Source of the DNA: Diphasiastrum complanatum
Taxonomy: Eukaryota > Streptophyta > Lycopodiopsida > Lycopodiales > Lycopodiaceae
DNA: 64,000 nucleotides
Direction of reading: 5' to 3'
Assembly (NCBI GenBank): GCA_029204225.1
Contig: CM055111.1
Coordinates: 46,562,255 to 46,626,254 of the forward strand
Below the pieces are notes generated by a model. The model ran no database searches. It had not been told where the DNA came from and saw only the letters and a list, made by a program, of their open reading frames with translations. The translations under genes and the position numbers were made by a program. Numbering within the stretch: the stretch's first letter is position 1; every line of letters starts with the position of its first letter. Shown here in pieces: positions 46,161 through 58,500 of the stretch.

Positions 46161-46899
46161 ATCTCCTAATCACACTCCGTTGGTGTGTGGGCCCATAACC
46201 ATTGTTGGTTCAGAGTGCACAGAAACTGATACAACTTACATAAATGATGCAATCTGCAAGCATCTATTGACATAAACCAAAAGCAGACAAAACACAAAAG
46301 TTGTCACTCTATCTCTGTTACTCCAAGAAATGCACAAGACGATGTTCCCAAATAGAAGATCGATTACTGTTGTTGCAGCGTGCTATCTTATACAATGAGT
46401 TCCTACTTAAAAGATTTAGTTACAAGAACCCTTAATTGCTCCTAATCATGTTTATCCACTTAGCCACTATCTTTATGATCAGGGTCATCTATTTATGCCC
46501 TTCCTCACAATGACTACTAGTCATGTGACCCCAGAGGTCCTATGAATGTATTGGGCACAATCCCCAACATCAACAAGTTTGTAGAATAGAGAAATGTATT
46601 TATATAAAAGTGGATTGATAAGAAGAATGTATATTTAGGCGAGCAAATAAAAGAGCCATGTGCTCATTGCATGTTGTTTGTGGTCCAATGTTGTAGATAG
46701 GTATGTGTTTTGCTTTTAATTTTGATTGCAATACACATTAAAGCATTGGCAGAGTTTCACATAAAAAAAAAATGCATTAGAAACACAATAACAAGTAATA
46801 TGCATTAGAATGTACTAAGACATTCTATTCATCAAATCTTCGAGTGTGAAACAAAGAGTGTGTGTGTGTCTCCAACCCCTCCCTTACATATGAAGTAGC
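46161..46899. other. No recognised gene
   Basis: AT-rich spacer. A (TG)6 run occurs near 46857. Confidence 0.45.
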
Positions 46900-48085
46900 T
46901 GCAAATGGTACTCGTGGTGGTTTATTAACCCTTGTCCCTAGAGATTAGAATCTTGCCTCTCACTCCTCTATCTTTGCAAGTCGTGCAAATCTTTGTACTA
47001 TTATGAAGTGTGGATTCTCTTTCAACATCTACAACATTTATGCTCCGAACTCTCCCCACTCCCGTATAGACCTTTGGAACGCTATTTCACCTACCAATTC
47101 CCTTCCTTCAACTCTTCTGGGTGATTTTATCATGTATCTCCATCCTCTCGATGGCCCCAACCACATTTCTTTTGATGAAACATTGGCTTGGAACTATTTT
47201 ATGGATAGTTTCAGTTGCATTGATGTTTTAGAGCTTTGCAATTCTCTCCGTCTCCACACCTGGAACAATGGTCATCCCCCCTCTCTTTTTATATCTCTGT
47301 TAGATTGGATCGCTTCTACCTCTTGAAGCTAGAGAATTGGGCCAATCACTTATCTTGCAGCTATATCTCTTCCTTTCCATTGTTAGTGCTCATCCACCTT
47401 AAACTCTTTTGCGCTCCTCCCTCTAAGCGCCATTTGGTTTACATCATGAACAACTCTCTAATCTAGAACAAAACCCTTCGTCACACTCTTGCTCTCAAAA
47501 TTTCTTCACTCTCTGATTTGGGAGATATCCTTGACTACTCACAATCCTTTGTCAGACTCCAGGGGAAAATATTTGCTTCTTTTTCTTCTTTTCTTGAATC
47601 TTCTTTCAGGCGAACCCTCTAATCTATCAATTTGGATAGGGCTTGTGCTACGAACTCCTCCCTCCATGTTGATGAATTACTGGCCGCTTCTAGCCATCTC
47701 AAAGTTCTCGACCAAGCTAAAGCTTCCATCCTATGCAAGGGAACCCACCTTAACTGGTTGAGGGAAGCAGATTTACCTTTGGCCTTCTTCTTTAGGAAAC
47801 TCCAATCTCAACTCTAAAGAGATGATTCATGTGGTCTCACAATTAACGGTTCCTCTCTCCCTACCTCTAATTCCATTTGCTCTTCTTTTCATAACCACTT
47901 TTTTTTACTCTACAATTCTGCCCCTCTCCCTAAACCTCTCAATTTGGACATTCTTAGTTATTGTTCCTTCCCTTTCCCTCTTCCTTCTGAAGAGTCTTCA
48001 TCCCTTTGTTCCCCTCTTTTCTTAGAAGAGCTCCACTCTACGCTCAAAGCTATTAATAGAGACAACACTTGCCGAATGAAATACC
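46900..48085 (+). pseudogene. LINE (L1-like) endonuclease and linker
   Basis: Translated through several stops, the frame shows GTRGGLLTLVP, IYNIYAPNSPHSRIDLWNAI, LPSTLLGDFIM, the signature of the apurinic-type endonuclease of plant L1 LINEs. It continues with LDQAKASILCKGTHLNWLRE and, at the right end, LEELHSTLKAINRDNTCRM, which normally sits just before the reverse transcriptase. RT itself is absent. LINE copies usually lose their 5' ends; this one keeps the 5' part and lacks the 3' part, so a later deletion or insertion removed it. Confidence 0.8.
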
Positions 48086-48089
48086 ATCT

Positions 48090-48708
48090 TTGAAATGTTC
48101 TTTTTGAAAAGACTTCAATTGTCCTTTGTCTGAACATAAACCAACGATTCCTAGTACAAGCCAATGCTTCATTTTCCAATGCAATTTTGCCACCAAGTAT
48201 GAGCAGGACCACTAAGATACTTTCCCACCATTTCCAATAAATCTTGATTACTGTGTCTGTGGATTGAACAATGGACTTGAAACTTTTCTAGCCATTGTGC
48301 GATCATAGTTGGGTTTGATTGTCCATCGAACAATAGTAATGATGAACCACAAATGGGTATGAGGAGTGGTACAATAACAATTTTGTTGATCTCCAAGAGA
48401 GTTATTAAAAGTGCTATTATGTATGCAATGTTGTGTAGGAGGTGATGATTGTTCAAGTTGGCACATCGAACTCATGTACCACAGTGCATGCTCACCACCT
48501 TGTGAATTGCGATAAGGTTTTGACTTTCGCGAATATAGTTCATCATCACTGTCACTACTATAAAAATTGCCATCAATATTAGATTGATTTGACTGGTATA
48601 GCTCATGGTCTTTATTTTGGTCATAATAGTTTTCATGATAACCCAAATAGTCTCCATATGAGTCGTGTTGCTCATATTGATCTGAGTTACTATCATTGTG
48701 CTCCTCAT
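48090..48708 (-). pseudogene. Gypsy gag fragment
   Basis: Minus-strand frames give an Asn/Tyr/Asp-rich N-terminus (YHENYYDQNKDHELYQSNQS) and, after a frameshift, FDGQSNPTMIAQWLEKFQVH and YLSGPAHTWWQNC, typical of Ty3/gypsy capsid (Retrotrans_gag). The primer-binding site and LTR follow to the right in the expected order. The gag is cut off at the LINE boundary near 48.09 kb. Confidence 0.75.
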
Positions 48709-48783
48709 AAGAAAGCTAGAAAAACAATAAACTCATCAAATCTAATGAAATTCACATAGAATCATCATGAATCATGGATCTAT

Positions 48784-48795
48784 GCTCTGATACCA
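48784..48795 (-). promoter_or_regulatory. tRNA-iMet primer-binding site of the 48-kb gypsy
   Basis: TGGTATCAGAGC on minus, five bases inside the LTR end at 48801 and upstream of the gag. Confidence 0.85.
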
Positions 48796-48800
48796 AGAAA

Positions 48801-49282
48801 TGTCATGTGCCAAATCCCAAACTAATAGCAATAACAATGATAGTAAAGCTAAAAGCAAGAAGAGTACAAGACAAAATAAATAGTACAATCAATGGAAATA
48901 TGAGCATGAATTCATGTGGATAGGGCACATGAGACCTAGCAAAGGAAATCCCCATAGCTCACATTCACAAGGAGGAAGCAAGAAGCTCTCACTTGCAAAT
49001 GTCATTTAGCCAAAAGATCCCAAAAGTGATGTCTCTTGCATAGTTATAGACAATGCTCTCACTTACCTAAATATAACTATCTTGAGGGATAATTATCCCT
49101 TGTTAAGTGTTATTTAAACCACATTAGGCCCTTATTGGCCTATCATTGTTATTAAAAACTTTGAAGAGCCTAAAGAGGGAACCACCTTGTTCTTAAGGCT
49201 AATAGTTCCTTTTAGGCCTACAAAGCTTACAATAGATATTATAATGCGTTGATAAGCACAGATGTACTAAAAGTACATGACA
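48801..49282 (-). mobile_element. Gypsy 5' LTR, 482 bp
   Basis: The plus strand begins TGTCATGTGCC and ends AGTACATGACA, so both ends carry the short inverted repeat TGTCATGT/ACATGACA. It lies directly beyond the primer site and its outer end cuts a copia A-family LTR fragment exactly at 49283. Confidence 0.85.
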
Positions 49283-49578
49283 AGATTTTGACGAATCAGG
49301 GTTTCAATGAGGATTTACTCATATTCTGTTAGGCCTATTTTTGGAATGTGAGGCCTATTTCTGGAATGGTAATAGAATTTTTCCCTTGGACAATTAGCTT
49401 TTTGGATTATTTTCCAGAGCTTTGGATTTTGTTCAAGCTTGAAATGGCTGTTGCATAATTTAAATTTGTTGTGAGTTAATAGGGAGTGCAAAGGCTTCAA
49501 GATTTTTGAAGAAATAGAAGATGATATCTTAATTTTCATCTATTATAACTATTTCGAAAAGAGTAAGAAGCAAGATCA
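49283..49578 (+). mobile_element. Copia A-family LTR fragment
   Basis: Matches 3573-3880 nearly base for base, including GGGTTTCAATGAG, TTTTTCCCTTGGAC and GAAGATGATATCTT. It is broken on the left by the gypsy LTR and ends on the right near 49578, where unrelated gypsy sequence begins. Confidence 0.9.
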
Positions 49579-49589
49579 AAGCGAGTCGA

Positions 49590-49741
49590 AAAACCTCTCG
49601 AATGTTGTAGTGGGAGCTCTTTTACCTGATGACTTGTCGAGACTCGTCGTTGTAATTGGCGGATCGATTCCTCTTTTTGATATCCTTTATGCCCTTGTGA
49701 TAGCTGGAATCGGTTTGAGTAACCTTCACTAGAATCTTCTA
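49590..49741 (-). mobile_element. Start of a second gypsy 3' LTR
   Basis: On minus, AGTGGGGGCA is followed by TGTTAGAAGATTC at 49741. The preceding bases (CACCAAATTTGTAGTGGGGG) resemble the CACCAGTTTTGGTGGGGG junction at 35.02 kb, marking the same type of polypurine tract and LTR start. It is truncated at the copia fragment. Confidence 0.55.
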
Positions 49742-49744
49742 ACA

Positions 49745-52669
49745 TGCCCCCACTACAAATTTGGTGACACTCCCTTGGCACCTGTATTTGTCGTTGACGT
49801 TTGCCTGCATGGCAATGTGAAACCGTGAGGTGGGAAAGAATGAAAGTGAAGTGGGTGTGGAAAAAGATAGGGAGAGGAGAATTGGTGAAAAAGTGAGGAA
49901 AAATTTTTGGCAACGAAGGAGGGGGGGAACAAAGAAGATGTGTGTACAACTAGATTGTGAAGAATAAAAGAGAAAATAAAAAAGGGAAAATGAAAAGAAC
50001 GGTGAAAAACAATGAAATAAAAGTGAGTCCACGAATGTATTTTCTTGGACTTCTTTTTGTAAATTCATTTATAGATGATGGATGAGAAATTCATTGGGCC
50101 TATTCAATCTATTTGCCCTTCTTATCTTCAACATCTTGGATCTGGCGGTGGGTCATGGTGACCAGTTGGACAAAACGGGACCACAAGCCTTAAGGATTGC
50201 GAGCAGATTGGGTCGAACGTCGGGTGCATGTTTCCCATAAAGCTCGTCGTATACCATCGTTCCAACCTCGCTATGTTGACAAAGGATTTTTGCAAATAAG
50301 CAATGGTAGGTCTGGTATAGAGGGATCTGATCCTCGATTGCCATTGACTGAAGCTTTTATTTGGATTGATACAATACTTGCTGAAACACAGATCCATCTG
50401 GTATCTACTTTGGCGGTAGTAAGAAGAGTCTCCACATTATAGTAGGCTCCAAAATGATAGGATCTGGAGAATTAGATGTGTCAATCAAGAACTAGTTGAG
50501 GGCCCTGGTGAAGTCCAATTCTATGCTAGATTTATTATTGGTCAAATATAGACCCCAATGTTGGAAGTCTTCAAAGTTGAATACGCTCTTCTTCTGGGCA
50601 TTGAATGGAATGGTGGATCTGCGCGTAGTGTTGCCGAAGCCATGAGGTATTCTTGGATAAGCTCGGGGCTGTGCATGTGCAACACGAGCACAATGAGGGC
50701 AATGAGGTTGGCCGGCTTCAGGAGGCTCTCAACCTTACATAGCAATTTGTAGCTGTCGCTTGTTGTGACATTTGGATACTTTTTGACAAAGACGGGGCCA
50801 GTTGTTTTGCATCAAGTACCATGTAGCTTTTCTGGTATCAATGTTAGTGTACAATAGCAAGTCCACCGTGAGTGTCATCATAGTGAGGGAGAACTATGGA
50901 GGTGGATGAAAGGTCGATTGTAGGAGGTGAGGAAGTCGTAGGGGGCAGAGAGGTGGCATGGGTTGAGGTGGTGTGAGATGGAGGGACTAGTTCCAGCTCA
51001 TATTTGTTGGGGTTGTGTTAGAGGGTGGACGTGGTGGCTTCAGCTTGCATGGCATAATGGAGATCCTGGTTGAAGGTGCGATTTCCACCAGTTTGGAGGT
51101 CAAAATGGGGGACCTTGTTGAGCTGGTCCTGAAGGGCTTGATGGACCTAGGCTTGGCTCTTCGATTTCTCTCTCTCTCTTTCTTTTTGAAATTGTGTGGC
51201 CTGATCAGTCAATGTCTACAGCGTTTGCCCTACCACTAGTTGGACACGAGACTACTTAGTAGCTCGTTCATTGAGCAGCTAGTGGAGTTGTTGTTGGAGG
51301 CCTGTTAAAACTATCTATCAACCCAACACCTGAGTGTCTCAACTGGTTGATAGTGACATGGTTATGATGGATGGAGAGAGTGGAGGGAGTGGTGTAGGTA
51401 AGGAAAATTGTGGTGATGGTTGGAATGGTGGTGGTGGTGATAGTGATGATAAAAGGAGTGGTGATGGTGGTTGTAGCTAGAATAATGGTTGGGCGAATAG
51501 GGGAGGAGGTGAGTGGGAGGGTAACAGTAATGGAAGGAGACGTGGCAATGGCCAGAGTCATGATGGGGGAACAGGTGCAGGTCACAACTGTTGAGGGAGA
51601 TGGAAAAATGACAGATGCCCAGATGGGGATGGGAATAGTGGATGTGACATTGACAATGGTGGAGGTGTGGACAGGGCTGGAGCAAGCAGGGCTAGTTTGT
51701 GCATAGATGGGAGATCGAGTAGGGGAAACAGTGAACATCGACGAATTTTGGCTAGTCTCAAGTTGTGTGATCGTGTCTTTGGTTGGGATGGGCCAGCTGA
51801 TTGTGTATCCCGGGGAGGCATTTGAATACCTAGGTTCTCTGGTTGGGTTATGGCAAGGGCTATAAGGAGGCCACCATAGGTAATCCTAGTTGGGTATTAG
51901 AAAGCTTCTTGTAGTTCGTTGATCAAAACTATAGCCTAGTCATAGATTGTATTGGGGCCTTCCATCATGGTCACCATGACCACCATCAACTTAGATACGT
52001 AGAGAGGATGATGGGGGCTCAAGATAATGGTGGCAGATAGAAAATCTATAGCCTCTCGGAGGTTGGAATTTCTGAGCTGTGAGATAGATATCCATCATTG
52101 GTCTTGGGTTTGACATCATCATGATCAGAGTGAAAAAAGACGGAGATGTCATATTTGGAAAGGGCTCAAGTTTGAGGTAGGTGGAGGGTGTGGGGAAGGT
52201 TGAGTCCCAAGGTGACTAGTTATGGCTAAAGGGAGACATCATAATCTTGTCCCTTATTGGTTACTATGAAATGGTCGATATCATATGTGGCGAAGGCCTT
52301 CAGGGGCACTTGCATGTTGGCTAGGCTTGTGGCAGTCAAAACCGCAAGACAACCCTCACTATGGAGGGTCATGATTTCTTGTGTGGTAAGCATCGACAAG
52401 ATGACATAATGGGATGGAGTGCATGTGGCTAGAGGTAGGCAGATGGATCGGGGAGATGTTTCTCCCTCCTCTCGGCTAGGGGAAGTGGATGTGGTAGGGG
52501 ATGAAAAAGTTGTTTGTTGAGAAGCAGATGGTGAGGATGTCATGGGGAAAGATGATGTGGAACTGGATGAAGGACTCTGATGGGCTATTGGGGCTACACT
52601 CCTTGTGACCCTTACACTTTGGCCAGGTGGAGCGGAGACACCTGTAAGTTGACGTTTTGGTCCATTCAA
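49745..52669 (-). pseudogene. Second gypsy accessory-ORF region
   Basis: Minus-strand open pieces, separated by stops and frame changes, run from a Ser/Thr/Pro-rich N-terminal part (52669: MNGPKRQLTGVSAPPGQS) through a His/Thr/Ile-rich repeat-like middle (51268-51738) to LCKVESLLKPANLIALIVLV (50745) and SQWQSRIRSLYTRPTIAYLQ (50397), then toward the polypurine tract at 49.75 kb. There is no gag, protease or polymerase motif. Position and style match the gag-linked accessory ORF at 35.0-37.2 kb, so I take it as a diverged relative. Direct sequence similarity is weak by eye, so this is inference. Confidence 0.45.
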
Positions 52670-52854
52670 ATGAATCCGGTTGTGATTTTGGATCGGAAGT
52701 TCAAAAATAGAGTTGGTAGGCTACAGGTGGGTAAAAAGGTCTGAAGGCGAGTTATAGGCTCTGATGGTGAGTAATGGTATTTCGTGTACAAGGTTGTCTG
52801 GAGGCTATTGGCCAGTCGACGGAGTAAAGATGGTGGATGGTTGGTGAGAAATAA

Positions 52855-53235
52855 TACATACACCTCCATAGCTGCTCGCTGGATAAAGAATAGCCATAGC
52901 GCGCATATTCATAGATTGCATGGTGCGCAATTGCCAAAGGGAAGCTGGTCTTTGCCATAGATCGGTGAAAGTTTCAGTTTATACAAGCAGGGTCCATACC
53001 AATTCTACTCCCAACACATTGCCAGGTCTTTCTTCGCTCTTTTTCACCCATACGATCAATATTATAGGCTATTAGCTACCCTGTCTAGATCAATGTGGTG
53101 GTTTATCAGCATCATGATTAATTCATTCCGATTTGAAGCATGAAGCTCTGTCGCACTTTTCGAACTCACTTGATGGGAAATCCCACTATTGTCATGTCCT
53201 CTCCAGAAGCTGCCAAATTTGTGTTAGTTGTTGAA
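52855..53235 (+). pseudogene. P450 pseudogene fragment, relative of the gene at 1-2 kb
   Basis: Plus strand: the exon 1 part reads TSIAARWIKN, LHGAQLPKGSWSLP, a TAG in place of the Trp codon, then IGESFSLYKQGPYQFYSQHI, identical in protein to the 2-kb gene. Intron 1 is also conserved (GTCTTTCTTCGCTCTTTT...). The exon 2 part reads RTFRTHLMGNPTIVMSSPEA and AKFVLV, after which similarity ends near 53230. The stop codon, missing N-terminus and missing C-terminal exons make it non-functional. Because intron 1 is retained it is a DNA duplication, not a retrocopy. Confidence 0.9.
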
Positions 53236-53889
53236 ATTGAAAAATAATCTATCTTGACTTTTGGCTTGCTACAAACTTTTTACTATGCAAGTATGTTGTT
53301 TCATAAATGTAAATGACAAATTTGGCCTAGATAGAACTTGAGCTATATGGATTTGGCATATCTAGTTGGTTGAATACAGCTTGCATGTAGATTGTAGACT
53401 TAGAAATAGCATTTATATGCTTGTAGAAACTCATGGCATATCACATGCATTTATTGTAATTGATCCATCGTGACATGCAAGGCATGCACAAAGTGAAATG
53501 GACACATGCATGATGATTTGTACAATTCTAGTTAGAAATAGGACACTTGGTAAAAGTAGGTAGAGATACATGCATGAGATGTGATAAATGTCACTTAGAA
53601 GCATTTCACACGTGCCAAAAGTAGGATTCAAACTTGACTAAGTGCCTCAATCCATTTTGAGTGTTTGATCTAGAAAATCCTGTTTTGTGGAATATTTTAG
53701 ATCCATCTCAAATACAGTTGCAAGTTTTTCACATAGGAAGATAGCACATCCTTGAAAATACCTAAACTGAAAGAGAGCAGCAATATGTTTCAGAACAGAG
53801 GGGGTGCGCCGAATCACAGCAGAACTATAGGGGGAGTCCGGCAGACAGAAACTTGGATTAAGCTGTAGATGCCTTCTGTTCTTCTGACA
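53236..53889. other. No recognised gene
   Basis: AT-rich spacer between the P450 fragment and copia C. Confidence 0.45.
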
Positions 53890-54860
53890 TGCCGGCCATA
53901 TAAGATGTTATGGACATAGTGCTTGGTATTGAGGAGGAGCCTCAAGCACAGCTTGAAATACCAAAGTACAAGAAGAGAGCTAGAATGGCTCTACATTTCA
54001 TTAAGATGAATGTATCTAATGAAATTCTGAGAGAGATAGGACCACAGCTAAAGATGCTTGGGATGCACTTAAGTCCATCTATGAGGCAAAAAATACTTCT
54101 AGAATACTCACTCTTAGGAATCAGATTTTCCAAAGTTTTCAAAGAAGTGAGGAGAGTGCATCAAACTATGTTCTGAGAGTAAAAGATCTTCATAGGGAGC
54201 TTTCTAGTGTTGGTGTTACAAGTAACCAAGATGAGCTAGTACAAGTCATTCTAAATGGCTTGAAAGATGACTATGATAATCTTGTTCAATCCTTTGCCAT
54301 TAAGGAGGAGTACTTGCCTAATTTAGAAACTCTCCAAGGAATTCTCATCTTTGAAGAAGCTAGACAAAGTTATAAACTTTCTAGGATGAACAAACTCGAG
54401 CATGTTGGAAGTGACAAAGCCCTCTTTGCCAAGGACAAGCATAAAGGAAGGAGCAAGAACCAGTTTTCTCCAGCATCCAACAAAGACAAAGCCAAGGATC
54501 AAGACAAAGATGGTGAAGAGGATGATTCATCTCATCCTTCTACTTCAAAGACCAAGAAGAAGAAAGTCAAGTGTTTCTTTTGTGGAAAGAAGGGGTTACT
54601 TCAAGAAGAAAAACCAACTCAAGCAAGCAAATCTCTCCAAAGGGATTGAAGAAGATTTTGTTGCAAGTGATGGAGAAGGATCACTGATGGTGTCAAGTTT
54701 TTCTATTTCATTCTAGGAGTAAGCACATTGAATTGAAGTATCATTTCATCAAAAGCAAAGTTCTCAATGAAGAGGTCAAATTGCAGTATTGTATAACGCA
54801 AGATATGACAGCAGATATTTTTACCAAAGCATTAAGTTTGGATACACACAAAAGAATTTG
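53890..54860 (+). pseudogene. Copia C: gag joined directly to RNase H end
   Basis: Gag sequence (DIVLGIEEEPQAQLEIPKYK, KKRARMALHFIKMNVSNEIL) runs with frameshifts to a half zinc knuckle CFFCGKKG (about 54.57 kb). Within 120 bp it switches to the copia C-terminus: RSKHIELKYHFIKSKVLNEE and DMTADIFTKALSLDTHKRI. Protease, integrase and RT are deleted. The family is that of copia B and D. Confidence 0.85.
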
Positions 54861-54955
54861 ATCGATTGTTTAACAAGCACACAATCAACCTTGTGGATCA
54901 TTCAAAAATTCATTTATGGTCCTTAATGTTGTACTTTTAACATGGTATCAAAGCC
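54860..54955 (+). mobile_element. LTR end and primer-binding site of copia D
   Basis: 54860-54942 repeats the last 84 bp of the LTR at 59278-59901 (GATTGTTTAACAAGCACACA...), and TGGTATCAAAGCC (54943-54955) follows as the primer site with one change from TGGTATCAGAGCC. The rest of the 5' LTR is lost at the joint with copia C. Confidence 0.85.
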
Positions 54956-55574
54956 AAGTACAAGGCTATTGATCAGTGTTTAAAACTAATCTAGTTTTAG
55001 TAGGTTTCTAGTGCAAAAAGATAGTATTGGAAGGGCGAGCTAGTATCCTGGAATTGGTGAGGGGATTTGATCCCAAACTTCTTGTGGATCAAAATCCGTA
55101 CTTTTCACACTTGTGGGCAACTCTAAACCAGAATTTAAAACCCCATATTCACTAGATCACTATAATTTATTCTGGTGTCAGTTTGATTAATTTTTGGTGC
55201 AAATCCTAGGATAAGCTACCAAGATCACTTGCCATTAATTGATTTTGGACTTGATTCATAATTACTAATTAATCTAGGCTGATTTTAGACCTTCTTAAAG
55301 TGGAAAACAGGTCTTGAAAGTACATCAAAGTGATAGAGAGAGATAGAGTCATTCTATTGTCCAAAAATAGCCAAGATTGGCAAGATTTGCTTGAGAGTAG
55401 TTTTCATTTCATCTTACCTTCATTCTAGCTTTGTGAGGGAGTGATAGAACTGTGATTACAAGTCCATCTGTTGGATTGGAAATCAAATTTTAGTGAAACA
55501 CTGCAAGTAAGAAACCTTTGTGAGTTTCAAGTTCAACCAAATCTATGTCTTGTGTGTAGAATCTCACTAGTAAG

Positions 55575-58500
55575 ATGGGATCAGTGGGAGCCTACCTTCT
55601 AGAAGCTAGTGAGAGGTTAAATTCTACCAAATATGCTATTTGGAAAGTGAGGATGGAGTCACTTATGGTGCTCCAGGATCTTTATGAGTTTCTAATAGAT
55701 GATGAAGATGAACCTCTAGGTGCACATGAATTAGTAAGATACAAGAAGAGGTCTAGGCTTGCACTTCACTGTGTCAGAATTAATGTAAGCAATGATCTTT
55801 TGAGGAAAGTATCATCATGTAAAAGTGCTAAAGAGTCTTGGGAATCTTTAAAATCTATCTATGAGTCTAGTAACACTTCGAGGGTTCTCATGCTTAGGAA
55901 TCAGATTCTACAAAGCATGAAGAGGAGTGATGAGAGTGCACAGGATCATGTCCTCAGAATCAAGTCTCTCAATAGGGAGTTAGCTTCCATCGGAGAGAAG
56001 ATTCAAGATGGTGAGCTTGTTCAGATTGTCCTTCATGGTCTAGGGAGTGACTTTTCACATTTGGTCCAAAACTTTGCAATCCAAGACACTTTGCCCACTA
56101 TAAAAAAGCTTCATAATGTATTAGCTGCTGAAAAGTGTACGATGATGCATACCAATGCAAGAATAAATGCTATTTCTTTGCAGGATGGTGATGAGAAAGC
56201 TAATTTTGCATTCAAAGGCAAGAAGAAGACCAATGGCAAGAGGAAGCACTTCAAGGAGACCAAGGAAGAGGATGAGGCTTCAAGCTCAAAGGGCAAGATC
56301 CAAGACAAGTCCAAGTACAAATGTTTTTTCTATGGAAAGAAAGGACATTTTGCATCATAATGTCTCAAGAAGAAGAAGGCACAAGAGAGAAAACAAAGCA
56401 ACATTGCATGTCAGGAGGAGGAGGATGGAGAAGAGTCATCCTTGATGGTTACCAACAAACCACCATCATCCAAGAGCAACACCAATGATTCTTGGTGGAT
56501 TCATAGTGGGGCTAGTTCCCACATGACATATCAAAAGGACATTTTCTCCACTTTACTTTCTTACAATGAATTACATAGATCAATCTATACTGCAAGTAGT
56601 CAAGAATGTTAGATAAGTGGAATAGAAACCATTCCATTGTATGTTTGGATCATCCAAAAGCATGAATCTTGAGAATGTTCTTTATGCTCCTAAGTTAACC
56701 AAGAGTTTTCTTAGTGTTGGCCAATCAATAAATAATGGCCTTGATGTGCAATTTAAGCATGGAGTTTGTTCCATCCTTAGAAATGATGAATGTATAGCCA
56801 AAGGCTTTAAGCAAGGTAGATTGTTTAAGCTTGATGCTAATATTGCAATGGAGAGTGTTAACTTGGCAAAGGTGGAGTTATCAAAGGTGGAACTATGGCA
56901 CAAAAGGTTGGGCCACACCACCTTCAAATCCATGGAATCTATGGTTGCAAAGGAGCTTGCAGTTGGACCCCCAAAGCATTTGTCAAAGTGTGGGAAGAGA
57001 TGTGAAGCATGCAGCCTCTCAAAGGCTCACAAACTACCCTTCTCAAGATCTACATCAAGATCAAGCTCTCCTCTTGAACTCATCCATTCGGATGTCCATA
57101 GTGTTTCACATGAGTCTAATGGTGGTGCCAAGTATTATGTAATCTTCATCGATGACATGTCCTTCATAAAAAATAACATCCCTACTCACTATCACCTTGC
57201 TATTGCTTCACCCCAAAATGGTTTGGATAGAGAAGCATCTAGACGATCTATTTCTCCTCTCACTCACTCCATTTTGTTGAGAGGTGTATGGACATGACAA
57301 CTCCCTCTTTATGCCATTAGAACTACAAAAGTCAATCAACTTATTGGAGATATATTCACCTCCATTATCACTCCTTAATACCTTAATATTGGTACTAAGT
57401 TGATTTTCTACCAAAGTCTTGAACTTTACAAAATAATCAAGCACCATTGATTTGCTAGACAGGAGGTACAATACTGCTATTTATCATCTTGATGCCAAGG
57501 ATCATGCTAGGATGGAGGAGGAGCTTCCAAGTGAAGAAGAACTTGAGGATCCTCCTCAAAATGCAAGAACTCCAAGAAGATCTACAAGGGCAAGTACCAA
57601 GCCATTGAGGCTCACCTATGATGGTCAAGGTGATCAAAGGGAAGGCTCATAATCTTTCACATCTTACACCTTTCTTACTTCAATGTTAGATGAGCCAACA
57701 TGCTATGAAGATGCTTGTAAATCTAAGAGTTGGATGGATGCTATGCAAGTAGAGTATGATGCTCTCATTGAGAATCATACTTGGGATCTTGTGAATCTTC
57801 CTCAAGGGAAGAAACCACTTGATTGCAAGTGGGTGTTTATGAAGTATAATCAAGATGGATCAATAAGTAAGCATAAATCTAGGCTTGTAGCCAAAGGTAT
57901 TTTACAGATCAAAGGCATTGATCATGATGAGACTTTTGCTCTTGTGGCTAGGCTTGTTACTATCAGGTTGATCATTAGTCTTGCTACAACCTTCAATTGG
58001 GAGCTATTTCAACTTGATTTCACAAATGCATTCCTAAATGGTTATTTGGAGGAAGAGATCTACATGAGACAACCCAAGGGCTTCATCAAGACAAAGCATG
58101 AAGGAAAGGTGTGTTTCTTGAAGAAGAGCCTAGAGCATGGTACTCTAAGCTAAACTTTTTTTCTCATTTCCATCAATTTTGTAATGAGTGCCTATGATCC
58201 ATCATTGTACATAAGATTTCATGATGGCATGATCATTTTTTTTGTTTTGTATGTAGATGACATTATCTTGAGTGGTAATGATCTAGATGGAATTAGAGAT
58301 GTAAAAATTGCATTGGCAAAAGAGTTTAAGATGGTAGATCTGGGCCTATTAAGCTTCATTCTTGGAATAGAGGTTATTAGAGGATGTGATTTAGCTTCAT
58401 TTGTCAATCTAAATATGCTACGTCCATCCTAGATAGACTTGGAATGAAGAATTGTAAAGGCATTGAGACACCAATGGAGCAACATGTAAAGGCATCTATT

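Noticed and set aside
51362-51738. His- and Thr/Ile-rich frames that look like metal-binding repeats
   Set aside because: They arise from a GTGGTGATGG-type simple repeat within the gypsy accessory region; overlapping frames on both strands show the same bias.
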